NCBI GenBank assembly: GCA_964452095.1
Contig: CAYVKX010000002.1
Coordinates: 1 to 63,456 of the forward strand
Length of the DNA: 63,456 nt
Direction of reading: 5' to 3'
Source: DUAL01 sp964452095
Lineage (GTDB): Bacteria; Bacteroidota; Bacteroidia; Flavobacteriales; BACL11
The translations under genes were made by a program, and so were the position numbers. This document shows positions 7,711 through 17,604 of the stretch, piece after piece; position 1 is the stretch's first letter; each line of letters opens with the position of its first letter. Under the pieces are notes generated by a model. It ran no database searches, was not told the DNA's origin, and was given only the letters and a program-made list of their open reading frames with translations.

Positions 7711-8883
7711 ATGATTCGAATAAAAAACCTAAAAAACCGCTTCTTACTTCTTGCGGTTTTATTATCACTAGCAATAAGCACATTTGCTCAATCAGAAGGA
7801 GAACAAATTTTTAAATCAAGTGGTTGTGCAGCTTGTCATACCATTGGAGGAGGAAAGTTAGTTGGGCCTGATTTAGTAGGTGTGCAAGACAGAAGATCGG
7901 AAGATGAAATAATCAGGTTTGTACAAAACCCTGGTGATTTTGGTGTAACCCTAATGCCTCCACAATCATTAGATGCTGATGAAATTAAAGCAGTTTTAGT
8001 ATATGTTGCAGCTTATGTTCCTGAAGTAAAAGAAGAAATTGTTGAGGAAGGGGAAGAAGCATCATCAGAAGGAATGAGTAATTCTGTACTCTTATTAATA
8101 GCTGCAATTGTTTTGCTACTATTAGTTTTTGTGTTGTCGTCTTTAAAAAACAAACTAAAGCAAGAATTAAATCAATCAACAGAATCAGTATTAGATTCTG
8201 TAAATAATTTCTGTAAAGCATTTTTAGCAAATACTGCTGCAAAACTTATTGTTGGTTTTGTAATTACTATATTTGTGTTAAAAGTTGCATTTGATGCTAT
8301 GATGGGTGTAGGTGTTACTACTCATTATCAGCCAGAACAACCAATTGCGTACTCTCATAAAATTCATGCTGGAGATAATGGAATTGACTGTAATTATTGT
8401 CATACTGGTGCAAGAAATAGTAAAACTGCAGGTATTCCATCAGCAAATGTTTGTATGAATTGTCATACTTATATTTCAAGTGGAGCAACTACTGGAGAAA
8501 CTGAAATTGCAAAAATTTATGATGCTATTGGTTTTGATGTAAAAACTAGATCATACATTGAAGGGTATGAACAAAAACCAATTAAGTGGGTAAGAATTCA
8601 TAATCTTCCTGATTTATCTTATTTCAATCACTCACAGCACGTTACTGTTGGTAAAATTGAGTGTCAAGAATGTCATGGTGCTATTGAGGAGATGGATGTT
8701 GTAAGACAAGAAAATGATTTAACTATGGGATGGTGTGTTAATTGCCATAAAGACACAGAAGTAAAAATGGAAGGAAACGACTACTATACTAGCATGCACG
8801 AAAAAATGAAAGAAAAATATGCTGGTGAAAAAATCACTGTAGATAAAATTGGTGGTTTGGAATGTGGGAAGTGCCATTATTAA
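7711..8883 (+). CDS. actA: Alternative complex III subunit ActA, multiheme cytochrome c with fused monoheme domain
   Basis: 390 aa. Alternative complex III is a quinol:electron-acceptor oxidoreductase that replaces cytochrome bc1 in many Bacteroidota. There is a signal peptide (residues 1-27), then a monoheme cytochrome c domain with CAACH at residue 39 and a likely Met ligand in LMPP near 81. A membrane segment (about 124-144) and a second one (about 178-195) come next, followed by the ActA core with five more CxxCH sites (near 227, 248, 318, 342 and 385), the last almost at the C-terminus. Six heme sites in total: the usual pentaheme ActA plus an N-terminal monoheme module. First gene of the act operon. 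Confidence 0.93.
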   Translation: MIRIKNLKNRFLLLAVLLSLAISTFAQSEGEQIFKSSGCAACHTIGGGKLVGPDLVGVQDRRSEDEIIRFVQNPGDFGVTLMPPQSLDADEIKAVLVYVAAYVPEVKEEIVEEGEEASSEGMSNSVLLLIAAIVLLLLVFVLSSLKNKLKQELNQSTESVLDSVNNFCKAFLANTAAKLIVGFVITIFVLKVAFDAMMGVGVTTHYQPEQPIAYSHKIHAGDNGIDCNYCHTGARNSKTAGIPSANVCMNCHTYISSGATTGETEIAKIYDAIGFDVKTRSYIEGYEQKPIKWVRIHNLPDLSYFNHSQHVTVGKIECQECHGAIEEMDVVRQENDLTMGWCVNCHKDTEVKMEGNDYYTSMHEKMKEKYAGEKITVDKIGGLECGKCHY

Positions 8884-8912
8884 TAAGTATTTAGATTTAA
8901 TCTCTATATAAT

Positions 8913-11867
8913 ATGACAAAAGCAAAAAAATATTGGAAAGGTTTAGCGGAGCTAAATAATGATCCAATTGTAGAAAAATTAAGACAAAACGAATTTGTTG
9001 AAGAAATTCCTGTTGATGAGTTTTTAGGAGATAAAGATATATCTGCTACATCTACATCAAGAAGAGACTTTTTAAAGTTTTTAGGGTTTACAACTGCTGC
9101 TGCTACTTTAGCTGCTTGTGAGACTCCTGTTAATAAAGCAATTCCTTATGTAATAAAGCCAGAAGAAGTAACTCCTGGAGTTGCTAACTATTATGCAACT
9201 ACAATGTATGATGGACACGATTTTGGCTCTATCTTAGTAAAAACAAGAGAAGGAAGACCAATTAAAATTGAATCAAATAAAACTGCAACAAATGCAAGGA
9301 TTCAAGCTTCAGTTCTTTCTTTATATGATTCAGGGAGATTGCAGAATCCTACAAAAAATGGTACTGATTCTGATTGGGAAACTATGGATGCAGAAATTAC
9401 TGCTGAGTTAAACAAGATTTCTGCAAATGGAGGGAATATAGCTATTTTAACTTCAACAGTTTTAAGTCCTTCTACTAAAAGTTTAATTGCTGATTTCTCA
9501 TCTAAATACGGAAATGTAAAGCATGTACAAATGGATGCTGTTTCTTATAGTGGAATGTTAGATGCCAATAAAGCTTCATTTGGAGTAAGAGCATTACCTA
9601 CTTATAGTTTTGATAAAGCAAATGTTATTGTTTCATTTGGTGCTGATTTCTTAGGGAATTGGCTAAATGCTGATTATGCAACTGCTTATGCTGCTGGGAG
9701 AAATCCTAATTCAGGAAAAATGTCTAAGCATTACCAAATTGAAACTTCTTTATCGTTAACGGGTTCTAATGCTGATGAAAGGGTTCAAATCAAACCATCA
9801 GAACAAGCTGGTTTATTATCTAATTTATATAATGCATTAAATGGTGGTTCTGCTGATAGCAGAATAGCTAAATTAGCTAATGATTTAGCGAATAATGCAG
9901 GAAACTCTATTGTTGTTTGTAATAGTAATAATGCTGAGGTTCAGACTTTAGTAAATGCTATTAACAACAAGTTAGGGAACTATGAAAATACAATGTCATT
10001 ATCTAAACCTTCTTATTTAAAACAAGGAAATGATACTGATGTTGCAACTTTAATAAAAGATATGAATGCTGGTAAAATTTCAGCATTGTTTACTCATAAT
10101 GTAAACCCTTCTTATTCTTTGCAGAATGTTGCTGAGTATAATTCAGGAATTAAAAAAGTAGGATTAACAGTAGCTACTTCACTTTATAATGATGAGTCTG
10201 CAGAAAATATGACTTATGTTTGTGCTGATAATCATTACTTAGAAAGTTGGGGAGATGCAATGCCAGCACATGGTGAGTATACTTTGATGCAACCAACTAT
10301 TTCACCATTATTTAACGGAAGACAATTCCAAGAAAGTATGATGGCTTGGATGGGTAAATCAGATTATCATACTTATTTACAAAACTACTATTCATTTACT
10401 GATTGGAATCAATCAGTTCATGATGGTTATTTCACTTCAAATGATGGCAAGGTAAATCCTGCATCTTTTGCAGCAACTGTTCCTTCTTTTGCTTTGTCAA
10501 AATCTGAGAGAATTGAATTTGAAATGACTGAAAAAATTTCAATGGGAGATGGTTCTCAATCTAACAATCCTTGGTTACAAGAATTACCTGACCCTCTTTC
10601 AAGAGCTTCTTGGGATAATTACTTAACTATGTCAGCAGCTACTGCTCGTGAGTTAGGAATTACAAATTGGAATATTTCAAATGGTGCATTAAATGGTAAT
10701 ATGGTAGATATTACTGTAAATGGAACTACTTATAATGATGTTCCTGTTATGATTCAGCCAGGACAAGCAGTTGGTACTATTGCAATGGCTGTTGGATATG
10801 GAAGAACTGCTGCTGGAAAATGTGGTAATGATATAGGATTTAATGCATTTACTCTAGGTAATGGAGATGCAACTCTTAAAGTTGTTGGTGGGGAATATGA
10901 ATTTGCTGCTGTGCAATTGCATCATACAATGATGGGGAGAGAGATCGTAAAAGAAACTACTCTAGCTGATTTTATTGTTGATCCTTCTTCAGGAAATAAG
11001 GAAACTTTATACGCTACTCATGACGGGAAAAAGAAAGGTTCTGAAGTAACTCTTTGGGATGAATTCGATCATTCTACTGGTCACTTTTGGAATATGTCAA
11101 TTGATTTGACTTCATGTATTGGGTGTGCTGCTTGTGTAGTTTCGTGTCATGCTGAAAATAATGTCCCTGTAGTTGGTAAAGAAGAAATTAGAAAATCGAG
11201 AGATATGCACTGGTTGCGTATTGATCGTTACTTCTCTTCTGATATGACAAGAGAATTGTCTGAAGCAGAAAAAGTTTCTGCTATTGATATGTATGCTAAA
11301 ATGGAAGATCCTTCAGGAAATCCTGAAACGGTTTATCAGCCAGTAATGTGTCAGCATTGTAATCATGCCCCTTGTGAAACTGTTTGCCCTGTGGCTGCAA
11401 CTTCACATAGTGCTGAAGGTCAAAATCACATGGCTTACAATAGATGTGTAGGTACTAGATATTGTGCTAATAACTGCCCTTATAAAGTAAGAAGATTCAA
11501 CTGGTTCCAGTACTCTGAAAACGATAAGTTTGATTTTAATATGAATGATGACTATGGTAAGATGGTATTGAATCCTGATGTAGTTGTAAGATCAAGAGGG
11601 GTTATTGAGAAATGTTCTATGTGTTTACAGAAAATACAAGAAACTAAGTTAGATGCTAAAAAAACAGGAAGAACAGTTAGAGATGAAGATGCTCAAACAG
11701 CATGTTCATCAGTTTGCCCTACTAATGCAATTGTATTTGGAGATTCAAATGATTCTTCTCATGAAATTTCAGATTTGAAAAATGACCCTAGAAAATACGA
11801 TTTATTAGATCATTTAAATGTTGCACCATCAGTGTTCTATCAAACAAAAATTAGAAATAAAGCTTAA
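8913..11867 (+). CDS. actB: Alternative complex III subunit ActB, molybdopterin-like and iron-sulfur fusion
   Basis: 984 aa. The N-terminal part is a twin-arginine signal (SRRDFLKFLGF near residue 50) that runs into LAAC, a possible lipobox. The large middle domain is related to molybdopterin oxidoreductases but in known ActB proteins binds no molybdenum. The C-terminal ferredoxin-like domain holds four cysteine clusters: CIGCAACVVSC, CQHCNHAPCETVCPV, CVGTRYCANNCPYK, and CSMC paired with CSSVCP, enough for three or four Fe-S clusters. It passes electrons from the membrane subunit towards the cytochromes. The gene lies 29 bases after actA. Confidence 0.95.
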   Translation: MTKAKKYWKGLAELNNDPIVEKLRQNEFVEEIPVDEFLGDKDISATSTSRRDFLKFLGFTTAAATLAACETPVNKAIPYVIKPEEVTPGVANYYATTMYDGHDFGSILVKTREGRPIKIESNKTATNARIQASVLSLYDSGRLQNPTKNGTDSDWETMDAEITAELNKISANGGNIAILTSTVLSPSTKSLIADFSSKYGNVKHVQMDAVSYSGMLDANKASFGVRALPTYSFDKANVIVSFGADFLGNWLNADYATAYAAGRNPNSGKMSKHYQIETSLSLTGSNADERVQIKPSEQAGLLSNLYNALNGGSADSRIAKLANDLANNAGNSIVVCNSNNAEVQTLVNAINNKLGNYENTMSLSKPSYLKQGNDTDVATLIKDMNAGKISALFTHNVNPSYSLQNVAEYNSGIKKVGLTVATSLYNDESAENMTYVCADNHYLESWGDAMPAHGEYTLMQPTISPLFNGRQFQESMMAWMGKSDYHTYLQNYYSFTDWNQSVHDGYFTSNDGKVNPASFAATVPSFALSKSERIEFEMTEKISMGDGSQSNNPWLQELPDPLSRASWDNYLTMSAATARELGITNWNISNGALNGNMVDITVNGTTYNDVPVMIQPGQAVGTIAMAVGYGRTAAGKCGNDIGFNAFTLGNGDATLKVVGGEYEFAAVQLHHTMMGREIVKETTLADFIVDPSSGNKETLYATHDGKKKGSEVTLWDEFDHSTGHFWNMSIDLTSCIGCAACVVSCHAENNVPVVGKEEIRKSRDMHWLRIDRYFSSDMTRELSEAEKVSAIDMYAKMEDPSGNPETVYQPVMCQHCNHAPCETVCPVAATSHSAEGQNHMAYNRCVGTRYCANNCPYKVRRFNWFQYSENDKFDFNMNDDYGKMVLNPDVVVRSRGVIEKCSMCLQKIQETKLDAKKTGRTVRDEDAQTACSSVCPTNAIVFGDSNDSSHEISDLKNDPRKYDLLDHLNVAPSVFYQTKIRNKA

Positions 11868-11876
11868 TTTATAGAT

Positions 11877-13256
11877 ATGCAAAAAGAATCAGAAATTAGA
11901 GACCCCTTAATTCTTGGTAATAAATCTTACCATGATATTACTAGGGATATTGCTCGTCCTGTTGAAGGAAAAGCCAATAAATATTGGTGGATTTTATTCT
12001 CATTATCATTAGTACTTTTCTTATGGGGGGTACTTTCAATGGCTTACACAATTGGAACAGGTATTGGTGCTTGGGGACTTAACAAAACTGTAAACTGGGC
12101 TTGGGATATTACCAACTTTGTTTGGTGGATTGGAATTGGACATGCGGGAACATTAATCTCTGCAGTGCTTTTATTATTCCGTCAGAAATGGAGAATGTCA
12201 ATTAACCGTTCAGCAGAGGCAATGACAATTTTTGGAGTACTTCAAGCGTCATTATTCCCAATTATTCACATGGGAAGACCATGGCTTGCTTACTATGTTT
12301 TTCCTATTCCTAATCAGTTTGGCTCACTTTGGGTAAACTTTAATTCCCCTCTACTTTGGGATGTATTTGCAATTTCAACTTATTTTTCTGTATCGCTTGT
12401 ATTTTGGTACATTGGATTAATTCCTGATTTTGCAATGCTCAGAGATAGATTTAGTGAAAAAGTTTCTCCAATGAAAAAGAAATTATATGCTTTTTTATCC
12501 TTTGGTTGGAGTGGAAAAGCAAAACATTGGCAAAGATTTGAAGAGGTTTCTTTAGTATTAGCTGGACTTGCAACTCCTCTTGTATTCTCGGTACACTCTA
12601 TTGTATCTATGGATTTTGCAACTTCTGTAATTCCTGGGTGGCATACTACAATTTTCCCGCCTTATTTTGTGCTTGGAGCTTTATTCTCTGGGTTCGCAAT
12701 GGTGGAGACCTTGCTTATTATTATGCGAAAAGTAGTGAATTTGGAATCCTACATTACTATTAAGCATATCGAGTATATGAATATCATCATTTTACTTACG
12801 GGTTCTTTGGTGGGAACGGCTTATATTACTGAACTTTTTATGTCATGGTATTCTGGTGTTGAGTTTGAACAATATGCGTTCTTAAATAGAGCAACTGGTC
12901 CTTACTGGTGGGCTTATGCAATTATGATGACTTGTAATGTACTTACTCCTCAGTTATATTGGTTCAGTTCAATCAGAAAGAGTTTTGTAGCAACTTTCAT
13001 CTTATCAATTTTTGTAAATATCGGAATGTGGTTTGAGCGTTTTGTGATTATTGTAACTTCTCTACATAGAGATTTCTTACCATCTTCTTGGAGTATGTTT
13101 TCGCCATCTTTTATCGATATTGGAATTTATTTGGGAACAATAGGATTCTTCTTTACGCTATTTTTATTATACGCTAGAACTTTCCCAGTAATTGCACAAG
13201 CAGAATTAAAAACTATTGTTAAATCTTCTGGTTCAGAATATAAAAACAAAAAATAA
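11877..13256 (+). CDS. actC: Alternative complex III subunit ActC, NrfD-like membrane protein
   Basis: 459 aa, about ten membrane helices, of the NrfD/PsrC family that forms the quinol-binding membrane part. Conserved segments include GIGHAGTLISAVLLL, FPIIHMGRPW and the HSIVSMDFA segment in the second half. Downstream of actB by nine bases, and its stop codon overlaps the actD start (ATG at 13256 in TAATG), which points to translational coupling. Confidence 0.95.
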   Translation: MQKESEIRDPLILGNKSYHDITRDIARPVEGKANKYWWILFSLSLVLFLWGVLSMAYTIGTGIGAWGLNKTVNWAWDITNFVWWIGIGHAGTLISAVLLLFRQKWRMSINRSAEAMTIFGVLQASLFPIIHMGRPWLAYYVFPIPNQFGSLWVNFNSPLLWDVFAISTYFSVSLVFWYIGLIPDFAMLRDRFSEKVSPMKKKLYAFLSFGWSGKAKHWQRFEEVSLVLAGLATPLVFSVHSIVSMDFATSVIPGWHTTIFPPYFVLGALFSGFAMVETLLIIMRKVVNLESYITIKHIEYMNIIILLTGSLVGTAYITELFMSWYSGVEFEQYAFLNRATGPYWWAYAIMMTCNVLTPQLYWFSSIRKSFVATFILSIFVNIGMWFERFVIIVTSLHRDFLPSSWSMFSPSFIDIGIYLGTIGFFFTLFLLYARTFPVIAQAELKTIVKSSGSEYKNKK

Positions 13257-13777
13257 TGAGTAAAAATACACTATACGGAATCTTTGATGATGAAGAAATT
13301 TTACTTTCTTCAGTAAAAGAAATTCGTGCAAATAATATTGAGATTAAAGAGGTTTATTCTCCTTTCCCTATTCACGGTTTAGATAAAGCTTTGGGCTTAA
13401 AAGAAACAAGAATGGCAATTTTAGCATTCATTTATGGTTGCCTTGGTTTAGCTTTGGGTAGTTTAATGATTTATTATATGATGCAAGTAGATTGGCCACA
13501 AAATATTGGTGGAAAACCAAACTGGACATTCTATCATAATATTCCAGCATTTGTGCCTGTACTTTTTGAGTGTACGGTACTTTTTGCAGCTCACTTAATG
13601 TCGATTACTTACTTAATAAGATGTGGCTTATATCCTGGCGGAAAATCAGATTCTCCAGATGCAAGAACAACTGATGATAAATTTTTAATGGAGATAGAAG
13701 TAGATGGAGATGTAGCAAATGTAAAAGAAATGCTTTCAAAAACTGGAGCAACTGAAATTAATGAGAAAAACGCTTAA
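13256..13777 (+). CDS. actD: Alternative complex III subunit ActD (DUF3341)
   Basis: 173 aa with two membrane helices (about residues 55-75 and 100-122) and soluble ends, as in the ActD/DUF3341 family. The N-terminal YGIFDDEEILLSSVKEIR and the PFPIHGLDKALGLKETR stretch are family hallmarks. Structural, non-redox subunit of alternative complex III. Start overlaps the actC stop by one base; actE starts two bases after its stop. Confidence 0.93.
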   Translation: MSKNTLYGIFDDEEILLSSVKEIRANNIEIKEVYSPFPIHGLDKALGLKETRMAILAFIYGCLGLALGSLMIYYMMQVDWPQNIGGKPNWTFYHNIPAFVPVLFECTVLFAAHLMSITYLIRCGLYPGGKSDSPDARTTDDKFLMEIEVDGDVANVKEMLSKTGATEINEKNA

Positions 13778-13779
13778 TC

Positions 13780-14358
13780 ATGAATAAAGTATTAATAAAA
13801 ATCGCATTTGTAGCAGGAGTAATTTTTTTCTCTGCTTGTACTGGTGGAGATTCTAGCCCTGGCTATGAATTTATGCCAAATATGTATCGTTCGGCTTCAC
13901 AAGAAACTTATGGAGAAAACAATATCAATGGTATGAATGCCAGAACTCCTGTTGAAGGAACTGTAGCTAGAGGACACCTTTCTACCTTCAACTATGATGG
14001 AACATTAGAAGGTTATTTAAAAGCTGGTGAAGCAGTTAATCCTATTGAGAATAATGAAGAAAATTTAGCAGACGGTAAAGCCCTTTATGGAATGTTTTGT
14101 GAGCATTGTCATGGTAAAACAGGAGCAGGAGATGGTACGGTAATGCATGCTTTGTATTCGGCAGTTCCTCATTATAATGATGACAAATTAAAAAGAAGAT
14201 GTGGTGTGCCAATGTGCGATTTAAAAGCTGGGCATATTTTCCATGCGATTACTTTTGGACTTAATTCAATGGGGCCTCATGCATCACAAATTAATGAACA
14301 GGAGAGATGGAAAATTACTCTTTATATTCAAGAAGAATTACAACATTACGGTAAATAA
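13780..14358 (+). CDS. actE: Alternative complex III subunit ActE, monoheme cytochrome c lipoprotein
   Basis: 192 aa. The N-terminus is a lipoprotein signal with the lipidated Cys at residue 20 (FFSAC). A single heme site CEHCH lies near residue 107, followed by GKTGAGDGTV; the heme Met is probably in the LNSMGPHA segment near residue 170. This subunit carries electrons from ActB/ActA to the terminal oxidase or a soluble carrier. Part of the tightly packed act operon. Confidence 0.93.
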   Translation: MNKVLIKIAFVAGVIFFSACTGGDSSPGYEFMPNMYRSASQETYGENNINGMNARTPVEGTVARGHLSTFNYDGTLEGYLKAGEAVNPIENNEENLADGKALYGMFCEHCHGKTGAGDGTVMHALYSAVPHYNDDKLKRRCGVPMCDLKAGHIFHAITFGLNSMGPHASQINEQERWKITLYIQEELQHYGK

Positions 14359-14372
14359 AAAAATAAAATAGA

Positions 14373-15557
14373 ATGTTTACAATAAATAAAAAAGCAAAAA
14401 ATCTTTCAATGGTTCTTATGGCCGTTGGGCTAATTGCATTAATTTTCGGATTTGTGTCAAGTCCTCATGGGGCTTGGCCAGCACTACTTTTCAATACTTA
14501 TTTCTACTTAGGAATATCAGTTTTTGCTGTATTTTTTGTGGCAATGCAGTATGTGGCAGAAGCGGGTTGGTCCATTGTACTTAAAAGAGTGCCGGAAGCA
14601 ATAATGGGAGCATTGCCTGTATTTAGTATTATTATGCTATTTATTATGGTTGCAGCCATTATGCATTGGAATCATATTTACCATTGGTTACATGAAGGAA
14701 TTATGGATCCAAATAGTGAGCATTACGATTCAATTATTGCTGGGAAAGAGGCATTTTTGAATGCAACCTTCTTTATCATTAGAACGCTTATTTACCTTTT
14801 AGGTTGGAACTTTTTTGCTAGAAAACTAAGAGCATTATCTTTATTAGAGGATAAAGAAGGAGGCACTGCAATTCACTTTAATAGCGTGAGTACATCAGCT
14901 TGGTTTATGGTGTTTTTTGCAATTACTTCAGCCATTGCATCTTGGGATTGGATTATGTCAATAGATACGCATTGGTTCTCTACTATTTTTGGTTGGTATG
15001 TATTCTCAGAATGGGCGGCAATCGGATTTACAACTATTCTTTTGTTCACGCTTTATTTGCAAAAACAAGGTTATTTAAAAGATGTGAATGATAGTCATAT
15101 TCACGATTTAGGAAAATGGATTTTTGCATTCTCACTGGTATGGACTTACATTTGGTTTTCTCAATTTATGCTTATTTGGTACTCCAATATCCCAGAGGAA
15201 GTAACTTATTATACTGCAAGATTAGAAGTTGAGAATTACAAATTTTTGTTTTGGTTCTCAATGCTGATTAACTTCTTGTTTCCTATTATTTTACTAATGA
15301 GTAGAGATGCAAAACGAAAAAAAGGAAGATTGATTTTTGTGGGAATTATCATTCTTATTGGGCATTGGCTCAACTCTTACTTAATGGTTGCTCCTGGCAC
15401 TTTAAACACACACGGGCATATAGGAATTACCGAAATTGGAATAGGGCTTGGCTTTGCGGGCTTATTGATTTATTTAACATTAAACGCTTTAACAAAAGCA
15501 CCATTGGAAACCAAAAATCATCCTATGCTTGATGAAAGCAAACATTTACATACATAA
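14373..15557 (+). CDS. actF: Alternative complex III subunit ActF, membrane protein
   Basis: 394 aa with ten predicted helices, a shorter relative of ActC. Histidine-rich segments such as AIMHWNHIYHWLHEG and SIDTHWFSTIFGW are typical of ActF. Last gene of this act operon: a strong terminator lies 24 bases after the stop. In many Flavobacteriia the next genes are cytochrome oxidase subunits; none is present here. Confidence 0.94.
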   Translation: MFTINKKAKNLSMVLMAVGLIALIFGFVSSPHGAWPALLFNTYFYLGISVFAVFFVAMQYVAEAGWSIVLKRVPEAIMGALPVFSIIMLFIMVAAIMHWNHIYHWLHEGIMDPNSEHYDSIIAGKEAFLNATFFIIRTLIYLLGWNFFARKLRALSLLEDKEGGTAIHFNSVSTSAWFMVFFAITSAIASWDWIMSIDTHWFSTIFGWYVFSEWAAIGFTTILLFTLYLQKQGYLKDVNDSHIHDLGKWIFAFSLVWTYIWFSQFMLIWYSNIPEEVTYYTARLEVENYKFLFWFSMLINFLFPIILLMSRDAKRKKGRLIFVGIIILIGHWLNSYLMVAPGTLNTHGHIGITEIGIGLGFAGLLIYLTLNALTKAPLETKNHPMLDESKHLHT

Positions 15558-15581
15558 AATTGTATTGTTAATATAAAATTT

Positions 15582-15609
15582 AAGGGCTAGTATTTCTAGC
15601 CCTTTTTTT
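15582..15609 (+). terminator. Terminator of the act operon
   Basis: Perfect 9-bp stem AAGGGCTAG/CTAGCCCTT (15582-15590 / 15596-15604), five-base loop, followed by TTTTT. Confidence 0.9.
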
Positions 15610-15614
15610 ATGCT

Positions 15615-15622
15615 TACATTTG
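15615..15622 (+). promoter_or_regulatory. Promoter -7 element of ruvB
   Basis: TACATTTG matches TAnnTTTG, eight bases before the ATG at 15631. It also shows that the earlier in-frame ATG (15610), which abuts the terminator T-run, is not the start. Confidence 0.6.
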
Positions 15623-15630
15623 CCTTTGAA

Positions 15631-16656
15631 ATGAGTGAAGAATTAGATCCGAATATTGAAAATCTTTCAGAAGAAGAAATTGTTTTTGAACAAGTTTTAC
15701 GCCCAAAGTTATTCAATGATTTTTTTGGGCAAGAACAAATTGTAGATAATCTAAAAATTTTTATTGAAGCGGCAAGCAGAAGAAATGATGCGCTTGACCA
15801 TACGCTTTTGCACGGCCCTCCTGGGCTTGGCAAAACTACTTTGGCAAATATTATTGCTAATGAGTTGGGTGTAGGTATAAAAACTACTTCCGGTCCTGTA
15901 CTAGATAAACCAGGAGATTTAGCTGGGCTTTTGACAAACTTAGAAGAAAGAGATGTCCTTTTTATTGATGAGATTCATAGGTTAAATCCAATTATTGAAG
16001 AGTATTTGTATTCTGCAATGGAAGATTTCCAAATTGATATTATGATAGAATCTGGCCCGAATGCTCGTTCTGTTCAATTGCAAATAAATCCTTTTACCTT
16101 GATTGGAGCAACTACTCGTTCTGGCTTGCTTACCTCTCCACTTAGGGCAAGATTTGGAATTAATTCTCGCCTTTCCTATTATCCCTCTGATTTACTTTCT
16201 GGAATTGTAAATCGTTCGGCTTCTATATTAGATGTTGGAATTACAAAAGATGCGGCTAATGAAATCGCCAAAAGAAGTAGAGGAACACCAAGAATTGCAA
16301 ACGCAATACTTAGAAGAATTAGAGATTTTGCAGAAATTAAAGGGGATGGAAATATTAATTTGGAAATTACAAATTCATCATTAGAAGCACTAAATGTAGA
16401 TAGGCACGGCTTAGATGAAATGGACAATAGAATTCTTTCTGCTATTATCGATAAATTTGGAGGCGGTCCTGTTGGGCTCACCACCATTGCTACTGCTGTT
16501 GGCGAACAAGCTGGAACAATTGAGGAAGTGTATGAACCTTATTTAATTCAAGAAGGATACTTAATGCGAACACCAAGAGGAAGGCAAGCCACAGAAAAAG
16601 CTTTTAAGCATTTAGGGAAAACCGGCCCTACAAAACAATCGGATTTGTTTGACTAA
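15631..16656 (+). CDS. ruvB: Holliday junction branch migration helicase RuvB
   Basis: 341 aa from the ATG at 15631. RuvB is the hexameric AAA+ motor that drives branch migration with RuvA. Visible motifs: Walker A GPPGLGKTT, Walker B DEIHRLN, sensor I IGATTRSG, the arginine-finger region, and a C-terminal winged helix ending GRQATEKAFKHLG. Full length, no lesions. Its partner ruvA lies 10 kb downstream beside sprA. queG follows three bases after the stop, so the two are cotranscribed. Confidence 0.97.
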   Translation: MSEELDPNIENLSEEEIVFEQVLRPKLFNDFFGQEQIVDNLKIFIEAASRRNDALDHTLLHGPPGLGKTTLANIIANELGVGIKTTSGPVLDKPGDLAGLLTNLEERDVLFIDEIHRLNPIIEEYLYSAMEDFQIDIMIESGPNARSVQLQINPFTLIGATTRSGLLTSPLRARFGINSRLSYYPSDLLSGIVNRSASILDVGITKDAANEIAKRSRGTPRIANAILRRIRDFAEIKGDGNINLEITNSSLEALNVDRHGLDEMDNRILSAIIDKFGGGPVGLTTIATAVGEQAGTIEEVYEPYLIQEGYLMRTPRGRQATEKAFKHLGKTGPTKQSDLFD

Positions 16657-16659
16657 ATA

Positions 16660-17604
16660 ATGTCAACTTTGCACCATACTTCTTTATTAAAACAAAAAGC
16701 TTTAGAATTAGGTTTTGCTTATTGTAAAGTTTCCAAAGCTGAGTTTCTTCACAAAGAAGCCCTGCAATTAGAAAGATGGCTTGCTAAAGATTATCATGGT
16801 GAGATGAGTTATATGGAAAATCATTTTGATAAAAGATTGAATCCAAAACTGTTGGTAACGGGTGCAAAATCAGTAATTTCATTGGCATTTAATTATTATT
16901 CCCCTGCAAAGCAAGAAGATAAAAATGCTCCAAAAATTTCTATTTATGCCTTTGGGAGAGATTACCATAAAGTAGTAAAGAAAAAACTAAAATTACTTTT
17001 TCAGTTTTTGCAGGATGAAATAGGAGATGTAAATGGTAGATATTTTGTGGATTCTGCTCCTGTAATGGAAAAATCTTGGGCAGAGAAAAGTGGTATTGGC
17101 TGGATTGGGAAGCACAGCAACTTAATTTCTAAAAGTCAGGGTTCTTATTTTTTCTTAGCGGAACTTATTTTGGATGTTCCACTTGAATATGATTCCCCAA
17201 TTAAAGATTATTGCGGGACTTGCACAAAATGTATTGATGCTTGCCCCACTGACGCTATTACCGAACCTTATGTGGTTGATGGGAGTAAATGTATTTCCTA
17301 TTATACTATTGAGCTAAAAAATGCTATCCCAGAAAATGTTAAGGGTAAGTTTGAAAATTGGATGTTTGGCTGTGATATTTGTCAAATGGTTTGTCCTTGG
17401 AATAAATTTTCAATTCCACATAATGAAGCTAATTTTCTACCAAAAAAAGAATTACTATCCTTTAAAAAAGAAGATTGGGAAAAGTTAGAAGTAGAAAAAT
17501 TTGATGAAATATTTGAGGGTTCGCCAATAAAACGAACGGGCTTTAAGGGCTTAAAAAGAAATATAGAATTTGTTACGAAATCTGATCGAACACTTCCAAG
17601 ATAA
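16660..17604 (+). CDS. queG: Epoxyqueuosine reductase QueG
   Basis: 314 aa. QueG performs the last step of queuosine synthesis in tRNA, reducing epoxyqueuosine with a cobalamin and two [4Fe-4S] clusters. The N-terminal cobalamin-binding domain includes ISLAFNYY, and YFVDSAPVMEKSWAEKSGIG is a family signature. The ferredoxin part has CGTCTKCIDACPTDAI and CDICQMVCPWN. The last 32 coding bases overlap the end of the small minus-strand gene downstream. Confidence 0.95.
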   Translation: MSTLHHTSLLKQKALELGFAYCKVSKAEFLHKEALQLERWLAKDYHGEMSYMENHFDKRLNPKLLVTGAKSVISLAFNYYSPAKQEDKNAPKISIYAFGRDYHKVVKKKLKLLFQFLQDEIGDVNGRYFVDSAPVMEKSWAEKSGIGWIGKHSNLISKSQGSYFFLAELILDVPLEYDSPIKDYCGTCTKCIDACPTDAITEPYVVDGSKCISYYTIELKNAIPENVKGKFENWMFGCDICQMVCPWNKFSIPHNEANFLPKKELLSFKKEDWEKLEVEKFDEIFEGSPIKRTGFKGLKRNIEFVTKSDRTLPR

